From contig NZ_RBIE01000001.1 in NCBI RefSeq assembly GCF_003633715.1, positions 451,833-515,832 on the forward strand: a DNA stretch of 64,000 nucleotides, read 5' to 3'. This document shows positions 44,113-51,937 of the stretch, in pieces. The position numbers and the translations under genes are program-made. Under the pieces are notes generated by a model. That model had not been told where the DNA came from and made no database searches. It was given only the letters and a program-made list of their open reading frames with translations. Positions within the stretch are counted from its first letter, which is position 1. The number at the start of each line of letters is the position of its first letter. Source of the stretch: Thermovibrio guaymasensis (lineage in GTDB: Bacteria > Aquificota > Aquificia > Desulfurobacteriales > Desulfurobacteriaceae).

Positions 44113-45804
44113 TTGGAACGGGTAAACTTTGACGAGATTATAGCCTTAGGTAGGGACAAGGGCTACATTACCTTTGATGAGCTGATGGAGCACCTGGACG
44201 AGGAGGTGCTCACACCAGAGCTCATAGAAGAGCTTATAACCCAACTGGACGAGTACGATATTCACATTATACCAAAAGAGGGGGAGGAGCAGGTTGACTT
44301 ATCTAAACTTCAGATAACGATTGCTCCTGATACTCTTCCCCGTTCAGATGACCCAATTCGCCTCTACTTAAGGGAGATGAGCGGGATCTCTCTCTTAAAG
44401 AGGCACGAAGAGATCTCCCTTGCTAAGAGGGTTGAGCTTGGGAGGAAGGCGTTAGTAAGGTATCTCCTGAAGACAAACGCAGTTCTTAACTACGTTCTTG
44501 AGGTAGAGGAAAAGATAAAGGAAGGAGAGATTAAAGTAAGGGATATAATGCGTTCTCCCGATGAATTTGCAGAGGGAGGAGAGAGCCAGAGGAAGAAAAA
44601 GTTCTTTGCCATTACTGAAGAAATAAAGAACCTCCTTCCTCAGTTTCAAAAGCTTCAGAAGCAGTACAGGAGAAATAAGAAAAACCCAGAGGTTAAGAGA
44701 GAGTTCCTTAAAGTTTGGGCGAGAATCAACAACCTTTTAAGGCAACTTCCACTTTCCTACTCAATTTATGAAAGAATGGCCGACGATATATACAAAAAAT
44801 ATAAGCTCCTTAAGAAGAGTGAAAGGAGTATTCAGAAGTTAAGCGGGAAACTTTCATTTATAGGGATTCCTATAGAGGAGATATGTTACAAGCTTGATGA
44901 TGATGAGGTGAGGGAGAAGATAGACGCTTCTCCTTACACGACGAGAGAAATTAAGAAAATGGTTAAGAAGTACCTTGATACGAAGGAGACCTATAAACAG
45001 ATCATAGATTCCCTTGATATGCCGAGGAACGCCTTCTATAAACTTGCAGAGAAGATCTACTTCTATAAGAAGGATTCCCAGGAGGCCAAGCAGATCTTGG
45101 TTCGCTCAAACTTGAGGTTAGTTGTGAGTATTGCTAAGAAATACATAAACAGGGGGCTTCACTTCCTTGACCTGATTCAAGAAGGGAATATAGGCCTTAT
45201 GAAAGCCGTTGATAAGTTTGAGTACAGGCGGGGTTATAAATTTTCAACCTACGCTACTTGGTGGATTAGACAGGCCATAACCAGGGCAATTGCCGATCAG
45301 GCTAGGACCATAAGGATTCCGGTTCATATGATAGAAACTATTAATAAGGTGATAAAGATTTCCCGCCAAATGTTCCTTGAGATGGGAAGGGAGCCAAGGC
45401 CTGAAGAGATTGCAGAAAGGTTAAGGATGCCTGCAAGCAAAGTTCGTTCAATTCTTCAGCTTGCTCAGGAACCAGTTTCCCTTGAAACTCCGATTGGTGA
45501 CGATGAGGATAGTACCCTCGGGAACTTTATTGAGGATACGAAGAGCCCTATCCCTGAGCATGAGGTTATAAAGAAGGACTTACAGGAAAAGGTAAATCAG
45601 CTCCTTTCACAGCTGAGTGAAAGGGAAGCTTTAGTTCTAAAGCTCAGGTTCGGACTTGACGGTTATCCGGAACACACTTTAGAGCAGGTTGGTAAAGAGC
45701 TTAAAGTTACGAGGGAGAGGATAAGGCAGATAGAGTCTAAGGCTTTGAGGAAGTTGAGGAACGCAGGTCTTAATATAGATCTCTCTATTTTCCTTGAGAG
45801 GTAG
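44113..45804 (+). CDS. rpoD: Principal sigma factor (sigma-70 family)
   Basis: A protein of about 563 aa. Region 1.1 is short and N-terminal, region 1.2 begins near [12 protein letters not shown], then a lysine-rich non-conserved region. Region 2 has [15 protein letters not shown] and the -10-binding [20 protein letters not shown]; region 3 has RIPVHMIET; region 4 has the -35-binding helix [19 protein letters not shown]. Start chosen as TTG at 44113 because AAGGAGGT (44101-44108) lies just upstream; a GTG at 44107 overlaps that site. Confidence 0.95.
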   Translation: MERVNFDEIIALGRDKGYITFDELMEHLDEEVLTPELIEELITQLDEYDIHIIPKEGEEQVDLSKLQITIAPDTLPRSDDPIRLYLREMSGISLLKRHEEISLAKRVELGRKALVRYLLKTNAVLNYVLEVEEKIKEGEIKVRDIMRSPDEFAEGGESQRKKKFFAITEEIKNLLPQFQKLQKQYRRNKKNPEVKREFLKVWARINNLLRQLPLSYSIYERMADDIYKKYKLLKKSERSIQKLSGKLSFIGIPIEEICYKLDDDEVREKIDASPYTTREIKKMVKKYLDTKETYKQIIDSLDMPRNAFYKLAEKIYFYKKDSQEAKQILVRSNLRLVVSIAKKYINRGLHFLDLIQEGNIGLMKAVDKFEYRRGYKFSTYATWWIRQAITRAIADQARTIRIPVHMIETINKVIKISRQMFLEMGREPRPEEIAERLRMPASKVRSILQLAQEPVSLETPIGDDEDSTLGNFIEDTKSPIPEHEVIKKDLQEKVNQLLSQLSEREALVLKLRFGLDGYPEHTLEQVGKELKVTRERIRQIESKALRKLRNAGLNIDLSIFLER

Positions 45805-45807
45805 GGG

Positions 45808-46629
45808 TTATTCCCCTTTCCTCTCCCTTAACCAATTTAGGAATTCCTTAAAGTCCTCTGGGACTTCAGACTTAACTTCTATTTTCTTCTCGGTTTCAGG
45901 GTGTTTAAATGAAATTTTCCTGCTGTGGAGGAGAATCCTCGGTGCAAACAGGAGCTCCTCCTTCCAACTTCCCCTGTAGTACTTAAACTCACCTACAACA
46001 GGGTGGCCGATTTGAGCTAGGTGTCTTCTTATCTGGTGTTTCCTTCCGGTTTCTATCCTTACTTTTAGTAAGGTTGTCCCTTTAAAGATTTCAACAGGTT
46101 CCACTTCAGTCACTGCTGGCTTTCCCTCAATAGGAGTCTTTATTACCCTTTTCCTTCTTAATTCTCCTTTAACTAAAGCAAAGTACTCTTTCTCTAACTC
46201 TCTCCTCCTAAAGAGCTCTTTAAACCTATCAAATATATCTTTCCCCTCTACTGCAATTATTACTCCTGATGTTTGCTTGTCCAGCCTGTGGACTACCCTT
46301 AAATCCGGATTGAATTCCTTCCTAATGATGTCTTCCAAACTTCCCTTTCCTTCGTTTGTTGTTATGAAAGGAGGTTTGTTAAAGATCCAAATCTCCCCTT
46401 CCCTTTTAAGGAGTTTAACTTCAGGCTTCTTAAATAAGTCTTCTGGATAGGGAAAGATTATTCTTTCTCCTCCCTTTAAGGTCTTTCTTCCTATTAGCTC
46501 TTTCCTGTAGTTAACGGATACCAAACCCTCATCTATTAACTTTTTTGCCCTCTTCTTTGAGCCTACTGCCTTACCGACCTCTTCCACCAGTTTTTTCCTT
46601 TTTTCTCCTAGAAATTTAAACTTTTCCAT
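45808..46629 (-). CDS. RluA/RluD-family 23S rRNA pseudouridine synthase
   Basis: A protein of about 273 aa. An N-terminal S4-like RNA-binding stretch (KRAKKLIDEGLVSVNYR) precedes the synthase domain with the catalytic HRLDKQTSGV (Asp) near residue 137 and the GRKHQIRRHLAQIGHPVVGE motif. Which uridine it modifies is not deducible. I use the ATG at 46629, preceded by GGAGAAGAG; the TTG/ATG further upstream lacks a site. Confidence 0.9.
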   Translation of the reverse strand: MEKFKFLGEKRKKLVEEVGKAVGSKKRAKKLIDEGLVSVNYRKELIGRKTLKGGERIIFPYPEDLFKKPEVKLLKREGEIWIFNKPPFITTNEGKGSLEDIIRKEFNPDLRVVHRLDKQTSGVIIAVEGKDIFDRFKELFRRRELEKEYFALVKGELRRKRVIKTPIEGKPAVTEVEPVEIFKGTTLLKVRIETGRKHQIRRHLAQIGHPVVGEFKYYRGSWKEELLFAPRILLHSRKISFKHPETEKKIEVKSEVPEDFKEFLNWLRERKGE

Positions 46630-46665
46630 CTCTTCTCCTATAGAAAAAATCAATGCTAAAGATAG

Positions 46666-46693
46666 TTGTATTAAGGAGTTGTCTTTTTAATTT
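46666..46693 (+). promoter_or_regulatory. Candidate promoter for the Sec-peroxiredoxin gene
   Basis: TTGTAT (46666-46671), 16-nt spacer, TAATTT (46688-46693). The layout, including the GATAG directly before the -35, mirrors the TATAG-TTGACT-16-TAATTT promoter of the second peroxiredoxin. Confidence 0.45.
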
Positions 46694-46736
46694 TAAAAAT
46701 GAAAGTAAATTGAAAACAAATTTCAGGAGGGAAAAA

Positions 46737-47351
46737 ATGGCATTAGTAGGTCAAAAAGCACCTGAGTTTAAAGTTCAGGCCTATGATCCGGTAAACAAGA
46801 AGTACGTAGAAGTATCCCTGAGCGATTACGTTCCAAATAACGAAGGGAAGTTCTTAATCCTCTGCTTCTACCCAGCAGACTTTACCTTTGTCTGACCAAC
46901 AGAGTTGGCTGCGGTCGCAGCTAAGTACGACGAGATTAAGTCACGTGGAGCAGAGGTTCTAGCGATCTCAACCGATACAGTTTTCAGCCACCAGATTTTC
47001 TGTGAGGTAGAACCCCTAATGAAGGACGTTAAGTACCTCCTTGGTTCAGATCCAACGGGAGAAGTTTCAAGGACTTACGGCGTATACATTGAGGAGGCTG
47101 GAATAGCAAGGAGGGGAAGGTTTATTATCAATCCAGACGGAGTTATAGTGGCTGAAGAAGTGCTTAATCCTCCGGTTGGAAGGAACGTAAATGAGCTATT
47201 AAGGCAGCTTGATGCCTGGAAGTACGTTTACGAGCATCCAGAGGAGGCTTGTCCTGCAAACTGGAGACCCGGTAAGAAGACCCTCAAGCCCGGTCCAGAC
47301 ATTGCCGGTAAGGTTGGAAGTGTTATCACTATTGACGAAATCCTATCTTAA
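46737..47351 (+). CDS. 2-Cys peroxiredoxin with in-frame TGA (probable selenocysteine) at the peroxidatic position
   Basis: Reduces H2O2 and organic hydroperoxides. The frame from the ATG at 46737 (CAGGAGG upstream) runs 204 codons to 47351, with a single TGA at codon 53 (46893-46895): PADFTFV-TGA-PTELAAV. The paralogue just downstream reads PADFTFV-Cys-PTEIAAV there, so the TGA replaces the peroxidatic cysteine. A SECIS-like hairpin follows. The resolving Cys in EEACPANW is intact. The frame is otherwise clean and conserved on both sides, which argues against decay. Sec-containing peroxiredoxins are known in some anaerobes. The alternative is a point nonsense mutation or sequencing error. 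selA/B/C/D are not in the window. Confidence 0.88.
46893..46924 (+). promoter_or_regulatory. Bacterial SECIS element for UGA recoding
   Basis: After UGA (46893-46895), 9 nt lead to an uninterrupted 8-bp stem, UUGGCUGC (905-912) with GCAGCUAA (917-924), capped by the loop GGUC (913-916). The upper part starts 11 nt after UGA, as in E. coli fdhF, whose SelB-binding loop also contains GGUC. The bulged U of the E. coli element is not present. An alternative small hairpin, CCAAC-AGA-GUUGG, directly follows the UGA. Confidence 0.8.
47075..47351 (+). repeat. Near-identical repeat, copy 1 (3' part of Sec-peroxiredoxin)
   Basis: 277 nt repeated at 47841-48117 (offset 766). I count about 11 differences, all but one codon synonymous. 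The 5' parts of the two genes are much more diverged. Confidence 0.9.
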
Positions 47352-47372
47352 AGGGACTTCACTTAAGGACCT

Positions 47373-47400
47373 AAGGGGGCTTTTGCTCCCTTTTTCTTTT
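47373..47400 (+). terminator. Terminator after the Sec-peroxiredoxin gene
   Basis: AAGGGGGC-TTTT-GCTCCCTT, an 8-bp stem with one G-U pair, followed by TTTCTTTT. It separates the two peroxiredoxin genes into two transcripts. Confidence 0.85.
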
Positions 47401-47407
47401 GCTATTT

Positions 47408-47445
47408 CTATAGAAATTAGCTATAGCAGTTATAGTTATTTATAG
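47408..47445. promoter_or_regulatory. Iterated TATAG elements upstream of the second peroxiredoxin
   Basis: Four (C/T)TATAG hexamers start at 47408, 47421, 47430 and 47440. CTATAGC-A-GTTATAG (47421-47435) forms a 7-1-7 inverted repeat with one mismatch, the layout of PerR/Fur boxes. The array ends directly at the -35 element, so it is a plausible peroxide-response operator. Confidence 0.4.
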
Positions 47446-47473
47446 TTGACTAACTGCCATTCCTTCCTAATTT
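47446..47473 (+). promoter_or_regulatory. Promoter for the second peroxiredoxin
   Basis: -35 TTGACT (47446-47451), 16-nt spacer, -10 TAATTT (47468-47473), identical in hexamers and spacing to the dnaG promoter. Confidence 0.5.
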
Positions 47474-47514
47474 TAATGTAGAAACAAATGAAAAAAATTT
47501 TCAGGAGGAAGGAG

Positions 47515-48117
47515 ATGGCATTAGTAGGCCAGAAAGCACCAGACTTTACCCTCAACGCTTACGACCCGGTTAAGAAGGAGTACACTACAGTAAAGCTCTC
47601 AGACTATCAAGGAAAGTTTTTAGTCCTCTGCTTCTATCCGGCAGACTTCACTTTCGTCTGTCCAACGGAGATTGCAGCAGTTAACGCAAAACTGGAAGAG
47701 ATTAGGAATTTAGGAGCAGACGTCCTTGCAGTTTCAACTGATACTCAATTTAGCCATCAGCTCTTCTGTGAAGTAGAACCTCTACTGAAGGACTTAAAGT
47801 TTCCACTTGCTGCAGACCCAACAGGAAAGACTGCAAGGGATTACGGCGTATACATTGAAGAGGCTGGAATAGCGAGGAGGGGAAGGTTTATTATCAATCC
47901 AGACGGAGTTATAGTGGCTGAAGAAGTACTTAATCCTCCGGTTGGAAGGAACGTAAATGAGCTATTAAGACAGCTTGATGCCTGGAAGTACGTTTACGAG
48001 CATCCAGAGGAGGCTTGCCCTGCAAACTGGAGACCCGGTAAGAAGACCCTCAAGCCCGGCCCAGACATTGCCGGTAAGGTTGGAACAGTTATTACTATTG
48101 ATGAAATCCTATCCTAA
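47515..48117 (+). CDS. 2-Cys peroxiredoxin (cysteine form)
   Basis: A 200-aa AhpC/Prx1-type peroxiredoxin with peroxidatic Cys49 in PADFTFVCPTE and a resolving Cys in EEACPANW near residue 170. It detoxifies peroxides with electrons from thioredoxin or a similar donor; no AhpF is nearby. The ATG at 47515 has CAGGAGGAAGG upstream. From residue ~109 (YGVYIEEAG) the protein is identical to the Sec paralogue except one Ser/Thr change, while the N-terminal half differs clearly. It has its own promoter and terminator. Confidence 0.95.
   Translation: MALVGQKAPDFTLNAYDPVKKEYTTVKLSDYQGKFLVLCFYPADFTFVCPTEIAAVNAKLEEIRNLGADVLAVSTDTQFSHQLFCEVEPLLKDLKFPLAADPTGKTARDYGVYIEEAGIARRGRFIINPDGVIVAEEVLNPPVGRNVNELLRQLDAWKYVYEHPEEACPANWRPGKKTLKPGPDIAGKVGTVITIDEILS
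47841..48117 (+). repeat. Near-identical repeat, copy 2 (3' part of Cys-peroxiredoxin)
   Basis: Partner of 47075-47351, about 96% identical by my count. The abrupt rise in identity at the start of this tract suggests gene conversion. Confidence 0.9.
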
Positions 48118-48120
48118 CTT

Positions 48121-49182
48121 TTAAGGGGCTTTTGCCCCTTTTCCAATGATTAAGTAGAAAAACTCTGCTCTCTTTCCCATTTCCCTATTTATACACCTTA
48201 TTCCTGCTCTACTTCTTAACTTCTTTAACTTCAACTTGAAAGGGCTCCTTATCCAACTTTTTTCCCTGATTCCCCTTACCCAGCCATTTCCTGTTAAGTA
48301 AATCCAACAGGATTTATACTCTTCAGGTTTTTCAACCTTAAATGCTATTTCCACTAAATCGGTTTTGATTAGACCGATGTCTGGTTTGTGTTCCTCAACT
48401 ACTAAAGGTTCTATTTGCAAATTCCTTACGAAGTTTTTGAATCCTGATTGATTTCCAACTACTGCAAACCTTGGAACTAGGATACCTTTCCCGCTGTAAC
48501 TTCCCCTGTCTTGAGTTAGGAGGAGTTTGTATCCTCTCTCTTTAAAGAAACTTACTGAAATTTTGTCGTACTCCCCGTATGGGAAAGCTAAAAATTTCGG
48601 TTTTCTACCGAAGATTTCCTTAAATCTCTTTTCAGAGAGTTCAGCTTCCCTTTTTAAAACTTTCAAGTAACTCTCTCTTGGAAGTTCTGCCCTCAGTTTT
48701 GCAAGGCTTGGATGGCTGTAAAGGTGGTTTTCAAAGTCTACAAGCCCGCTCTCTTCCATTTCCCTGATTTGTTTTAGAGTCAGAAAGTCAGGGTATCTAT
48801 CTATGGTTTCCATATAGAGGAAAACTGTGAATGGAAATTTGAACTCTTTTAAGATTTTAAAAGCCTTATAAGTTGTTCTATACCCGTCATCAATTGTTAT
48901 CACTACGCTCTTTTTTGGGATCTCCTTACCCGAAGAGATAGTTTTGTACAACTGCTCAAGGCTTATAACCTGGTACCCATTCTCTTTCAGGTAGGAGAGC
49001 TCTCTCCTAAAGTCATCAAGTGAAACTGACGTTGAGGGGTAGCGTTTGTCTCCAAACCTGTGGAAAACAAAGATGGTTGCGTAGTTATCTAATGCTGAGG
49101 CTGTTTGAAGCAAACAGAGGCTGGTCAGTAGAGTCAAAACCGTTCTTCTTAACCACCTTTTTAAGGAGCTCTGTGTACTCAT
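48121..49182 (-). CDS. Exported polysaccharide deacetylase
   Basis: A 353-aa protein with an N-terminal signal peptide (RRTVLTLLTSLCLLQTASA) and a NodB-type deacetylase domain (residues ~35-230): TIFVFHRF, the metal Asp pair in VVITIDDGYRTT, FENHLYSHPSLAKL with the metal His residues, and FLAFPYGEYD. A beta-rich C-terminal part (~250-353) of unknown role follows. It probably removes acetyl groups from cell-wall or surface glycans. The ATG with GAGAGGAAAG lies 98 nt inside the upstream gene, an unusually long same-strand overlap. Confidence 0.85.
   Translation of the reverse strand: MSTQSSLKRWLRRTVLTLLTSLCLLQTASALDNYATIFVFHRFGDKRYPSTSVSLDDFRRELSYLKENGYQVISLEQLYKTISSGKEIPKKSVVITIDDGYRTTYKAFKILKEFKFPFTVFLYMETIDRYPDFLTLKQIREMEESGLVDFENHLYSHPSLAKLRAELPRESYLKVLKREAELSEKRFKEIFGRKPKFLAFPYGEYDKISVSFFKERGYKLLLTQDRGSYSGKGILVPRFAVVGNQSGFKNFVRNLQIEPLVVEEHKPDIGLIKTDLVEIAFKVEKPEEYKSCWIYLTGNGWVRGIREKSWIRSPFKLKLKKLRSRAGIRCINREMGKRAEFFYLIIGKGAKAP
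48123..48142. terminator. Terminator between peroxiredoxin and deacetylase genes
   Basis: AAGGGGC-TTTT-GCCCCTT, a perfect 7-bp stem, with T-rich flank on the plus strand (TTTTCC) and TTAAAAG on the minus. It can serve both convergent genes; the deacetylase stop codon lies at its edge. Confidence 0.75.
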
Positions 49183-49885
49183 CTTTCCTCTCAGAGTAAC
49201 TGTGTAAACTATCTATAAGGGTGTAGATATCAGCTCCCTTACTTCTTAGCTCTCTAAACCTTTCGTAAGCCCAACCTACGTTTAGGTTGTAGATGTAGTC
49301 TTTTACAGATTCGTACAGGGAGTTGTAAACTTTCAGGCATGCAGAAGACCCTTTTGCTTTTAAACACTTACCTCCTCTGAATGCGTAGATTCCAAAGGCG
49401 TTGTTTGCCTCTGTGAAGAACCTTGAAGTCCCCCAACCACTCTCTACTGCTGCCTGGGCAAGGACAAGACCTTCAGGCACTGTATTTACCCTTTTAAGGA
49501 GTTCTCCTATATCCTGTGTTCTGTATTTCTCCATAAGTTTTTTAAGTCTTTTCTCTTCCTCAAAAGTTAACTCCTCTTTATCCTTAACTTTAAGCAAAAA
49601 CTCTCTCTCCCTTAAAACTTCCTCGTTTGCCCTTCTAATTAGCGGTAACATTACCCTTACAAACTCTCTTTTCCTCTCCTCTATAGGAAGTTCCTTTAAA
49701 GAAATGTGGGACGGTAAGGGCCTCTTTACTTCTACCTCTTCCTTAACTTCTACTTTTGGCTCAATAGGAGGCACTAATTGGGCTTCTGTCTGACTACCTT
49801 CCTTCTTATCACTACTGTTAATTCCTACAAAAACTCCGGTTAAAACAACCACAGGTGCTAAAAGCGCTGCAGACTTAAACCTCAA
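49085..49885 (-). CDS. Bax-like N-acetylglucosaminidase, membrane-anchored
   Basis: A 266-aa protein with an N-terminal hydrophobic anchor or signal (residues ~5-23) and an acidic linker (EVKEEVEVKRP). The glucosaminidase (Bax/FlgJ-type) domain covers residues ~110-255: VPEGLVLAQAAVESGWGTSRF with the catalytic Glu, NNAFGIYAF, SVKDYIYNLN and LHSYSERKDEYTELLKK. It would cut peptidoglycan glycan strands. Its 3' 98 nt overlap the deacetylase gene in another frame, so both cell-wall enzymes are expressed together. Confidence 0.85.
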   Translation of the reverse strand: MRFKSAALLAPVVVLTGVFVGINSSDKKEGSQTEAQLVPPIEPKVEVKEEVEVKRPLPSHISLKELPIEERKREFVRVMLPLIRRANEEVLREREFLLKVKDKEELTFEEEKRLKKLMEKYRTQDIGELLKRVNTVPEGLVLAQAAVESGWGTSRFFTEANNAFGIYAFRGGKCLKAKGSSACLKVYNSLYESVKDYIYNLNVGWAYERFRELRSKGADIYTLIDSLHSYSERKDEYTELLKKVVKKNGFDSTDQPLFASNSLSIR

Positions 49886-49967
49886 GCCTAAACCTCTTAT
49901 TTGGTTTTTCAGCGGTAAATTTATTTCCTTTTGTTATACTTGAGCGAAAAAGGAAAGGAGGTTTTGC

Positions 49968-50552
49968 ATGTCTGCAATAAGGATTAAAGCTCCTATTACT
50001 GACGATTCTGTAGTTGAAAATTTAAAGGCGGGCGATTTAGTTTTAATCTCTGGAGTTATCTATACTGCAAGGGACGCAGCCCATAAGAGGATTGTAGAGG
50101 CACTTGATAGAGGGGAGAAGCCTCCAATAGAGTTGAAGGGGCAGATTATCTACTACGCCGGTCCTGCTCCTGCTAAGCCTGGAAGGCCTATAGGTTCAGT
50201 AGGACCGACTACTAGTTACAGGATGGATCCTTATGCTCCAAGACTCCTTTCTGAAGGTTTAAAGGGGATGATAGGCAAGGGAACGAGGAGTCAGGAAGTT
50301 ATTGAAGCTATTAAGAAGTACAAAGGCGTTTACTTTGGGGCCGTTGGTGGAGCCGCAGCCTACCTTGCCCGCTGTGTGAAGAGTGCGGAGGTTGTTGCTT
50401 ACGAGGACTTAGGACCTGAAGCAATTAGAAGGCTTGTTGTTGAGGACTTTCCAGCCTTTGTCGTTAACGATATCTACGGTAACGACCTTTACAGGATGGG
50501 AAGGTGTCAGTTTGAGGAGATTGAGGATTTGGAGCTCTCCAAGTGCAGGTAA
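49968..50552 (+). CDS. Class I fumarate hydratase, beta subunit
   Basis: A 194-aa Fe-S hydro-lyase C-terminal subunit, with LKAGDLVLISGVIYTARDAAHKR, YYAGPAPAKPGRPIGSVGPTTSYRMD (read as GPTTSYRMDPY) and GAVGGAAAYLA. With its alpha subunit, which is not in the window, it interconverts malate and fumarate; in a reductive-TCA autotroph it would run toward fumarate. L(+)-tartrate dehydratase beta is the alternative. AAAGGAGG precedes the ATG. It lies 67 nt upstream of nuoA. Confidence 0.85.
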   Translation: MSAIRIKAPITDDSVVENLKAGDLVLISGVIYTARDAAHKRIVEALDRGEKPPIELKGQIIYYAGPAPAKPGRPIGSVGPTTSYRMDPYAPRLLSEGLKGMIGKGTRSQEVIEAIKKYKGVYFGAVGGAAAYLARCVKSAEVVAYEDLGPEAIRRLVVEDFPAFVVNDIYGNDLYRMGRCQFEEIEDLELSKCR

Positions 50553-50619
50553 GTTGTTAAAAATTTGTTAAAATTTGTATCGCTTTTCTTTTATATTAAA
50601 AGATCGTGGAGATGGTAAA

Positions 50620-50985
50620 GTGGAGAGTTACTTAATCCTCTTCGCCTTTTTCCTTATAGCTCTTACGGTAGCCATTGTCGTTCCAAACGTTAACTTTATT
50701 ACTAACAGGTTTTTAAAGATAAACAGGGAAGAAAGGGACAAGTACGAACCTTACGAGTGTGGGATACCGAAAGTCTTTCCCTTTGACAGGCATTACTTTG
50801 CCTTCTTTTACGTAATTGCTCTTGTCTTCCTCCTTTTTGACCTTGAGACTGTTTTTCTCTTTCCCTGGGCAGTAGCTTTCAGGGAGCTAGGGGTATTTGG
50901 GGTTATTGAAGCGTTTCTCTTTGTTGGGATTCTTTTAGTCGGATTTCTCTACGCTTTAGTAAAGGGAGCTCTAAAGTGGGAATAG
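50620..50985 (+). CDS. nuoA: NADH-quinone oxidoreductase subunit A
   Basis: A 121-aa, three-helix complex I membrane subunit with KYEPYECGIP and FFYVIALVFLLFDLETVFLFPW. I start it at GTG 50620, preceded by GGAGATGG at 50608-50615. An upstream in-frame TTG/ATG reading adds 15 residues without a membrane-protein character. The AT-rich leader holds a possible -10 (TATATT, 50592-50597) but no good -35. It opens the nuo operon. Confidence 0.92.
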   Translation: MESYLILFAFFLIALTVAIVVPNVNFITNRFLKINREERDKYEPYECGIPKVFPFDRHYFAFFYVIALVFLLFDLETVFLFPWAVAFRELGVFGVIEAFLFVGILLVGFLYALVKGALKWE

Positions 50986-51461
50986 GAGAGGGAATTTTCT
51001 TAACTAAGCTTGAAGAACTTATCAACTGGGGAAGGAAAGGTTCTCTATGGCCCCTTGCCTTCGCGACTGCCTGTTGCGGAATTGAGATGATGGCAGCTGC
51101 TGCTTCCCGTTACGACTTTGACCGTTTCGGCGTTATCTTCAGGAACACACCGAGGCAGTGTGACCTCCTAATAATGTGTGGAACGATAAGCAGGAAGATG
51201 GCTCCGATCATAAAGAGGCTCTGGGATCAGATGCCGGACCCTAAGTGGGCTATTGCGGTAGGTAGTTGTGCTATAAGCGGTAACATCTTCCAGACCTACT
51301 CTACACTAAGGGGGCTTGACTGTATAGTTCCGGTAGACGTCTACGTTCCAGGGTGTGCTCCAAAACCTGAAGCTTTCTACGAGGCTTTAATTCTCTTAAA
51401 GAAGAAGATTAAGAGGGATAAGCCAATAATAGTTGGCGGTGGAGAAGGATGCTCTACTTAA
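50976..51461 (+). CDS. nuoB: NADH-quinone oxidoreductase subunit B
   Basis: A 161-aa subunit that carries Fe-S cluster N2, next to the quinone site: ATACCGIEMM, then CGTIS, VGSCAISG and VPGCAPKPEAFYEAL supply the cluster cysteines. GTG start overlapping nuoA by 10 nt; its end overlaps nuoC by 13 nt. Confidence 0.95.
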   Translation: MGIGEGIFLTKLEELINWGRKGSLWPLAFATACCGIEMMAAAASRYDFDRFGVIFRNTPRQCDLLIMCGTISRKMAPIIKRLWDQMPDPKWAIAVGSCAISGNIFQTYSTLRGLDCIVPVDVYVPGCAPKPEAFYEALILLKKKIKRDKPIIVGGGEGCST

Positions 51462-51934
51462 GTGATAGTCTGGTTGAAGTTCTAAAGGAAGAATTTAAAG
51501 GAAAGGTAAGGGAACTTCCGAACTTAAGGGGTGAGACCTCCCTTGAGGTTGAAAAGGAAGTTCTCTTAACCTTTATGGGCTTTTTAAAGCACGATGACAG
51601 GTTTAAGATGGATATGCTTGTTGACCTGACTGTAGTTGATTACCCCGATAGAAATCCCCGTTTTGAGGTTGTTTACCACCTCCGTTCCCTTTCCCTTAGG
51701 CACAACTTAAGGGTTAAGTGCTGGGCAGAGGGTGAAGAAGTTCCTTCCGTTGTAGAGCTCTGGAAGGCTGCTGATTGGCTTGAGAGGGAAGCTTACGAGA
51801 TGTTTGGAGTAAAGTTTACAGGAAGGGAGCTGAGAAAACTCCTCTTACCTCAAAAGTACCCTTACTTTCCCCTTCGTAAAGACTTTCCACTTGAGGGCAA
51901 GGAAGCCCCCTGTGACGTTTGGGATTGGGAGTAG
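51449..51934 (+). CDS. nuoC: NADH-quinone oxidoreductase subunit C
   Basis: A 161-aa 30-kDa-type subunit with FEVVYHLRSLSLRHNLRVK, WKAADWLEREAYEMFGVKF (the C30 signature) and LRKDFPLEGKE near the end. It is separate from nuoD here, unlike the fused NuoCD of E. coli. Confidence 0.93.
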   Translation: MLYLSDSLVEVLKEEFKGKVRELPNLRGETSLEVEKEVLLTFMGFLKHDDRFKMDMLVDLTVVDYPDRNPRFEVVYHLRSLSLRHNLRVKCWAEGEEVPSVVELWKAADWLEREAYEMFGVKFTGRELRKLLLPQKYPYFPLRKDFPLEGKEAPCDVWDWE

Positions 51935-51937
51935 ATA

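Noticed and set aside
46653..46895. Short separate gene ending at the TGA, with a second gene starting at 46905
   Set aside because: Both pieces align end to end with the intact paralogue and flank the peroxidatic position; one TGA-recoded gene explains them better than two fragments.
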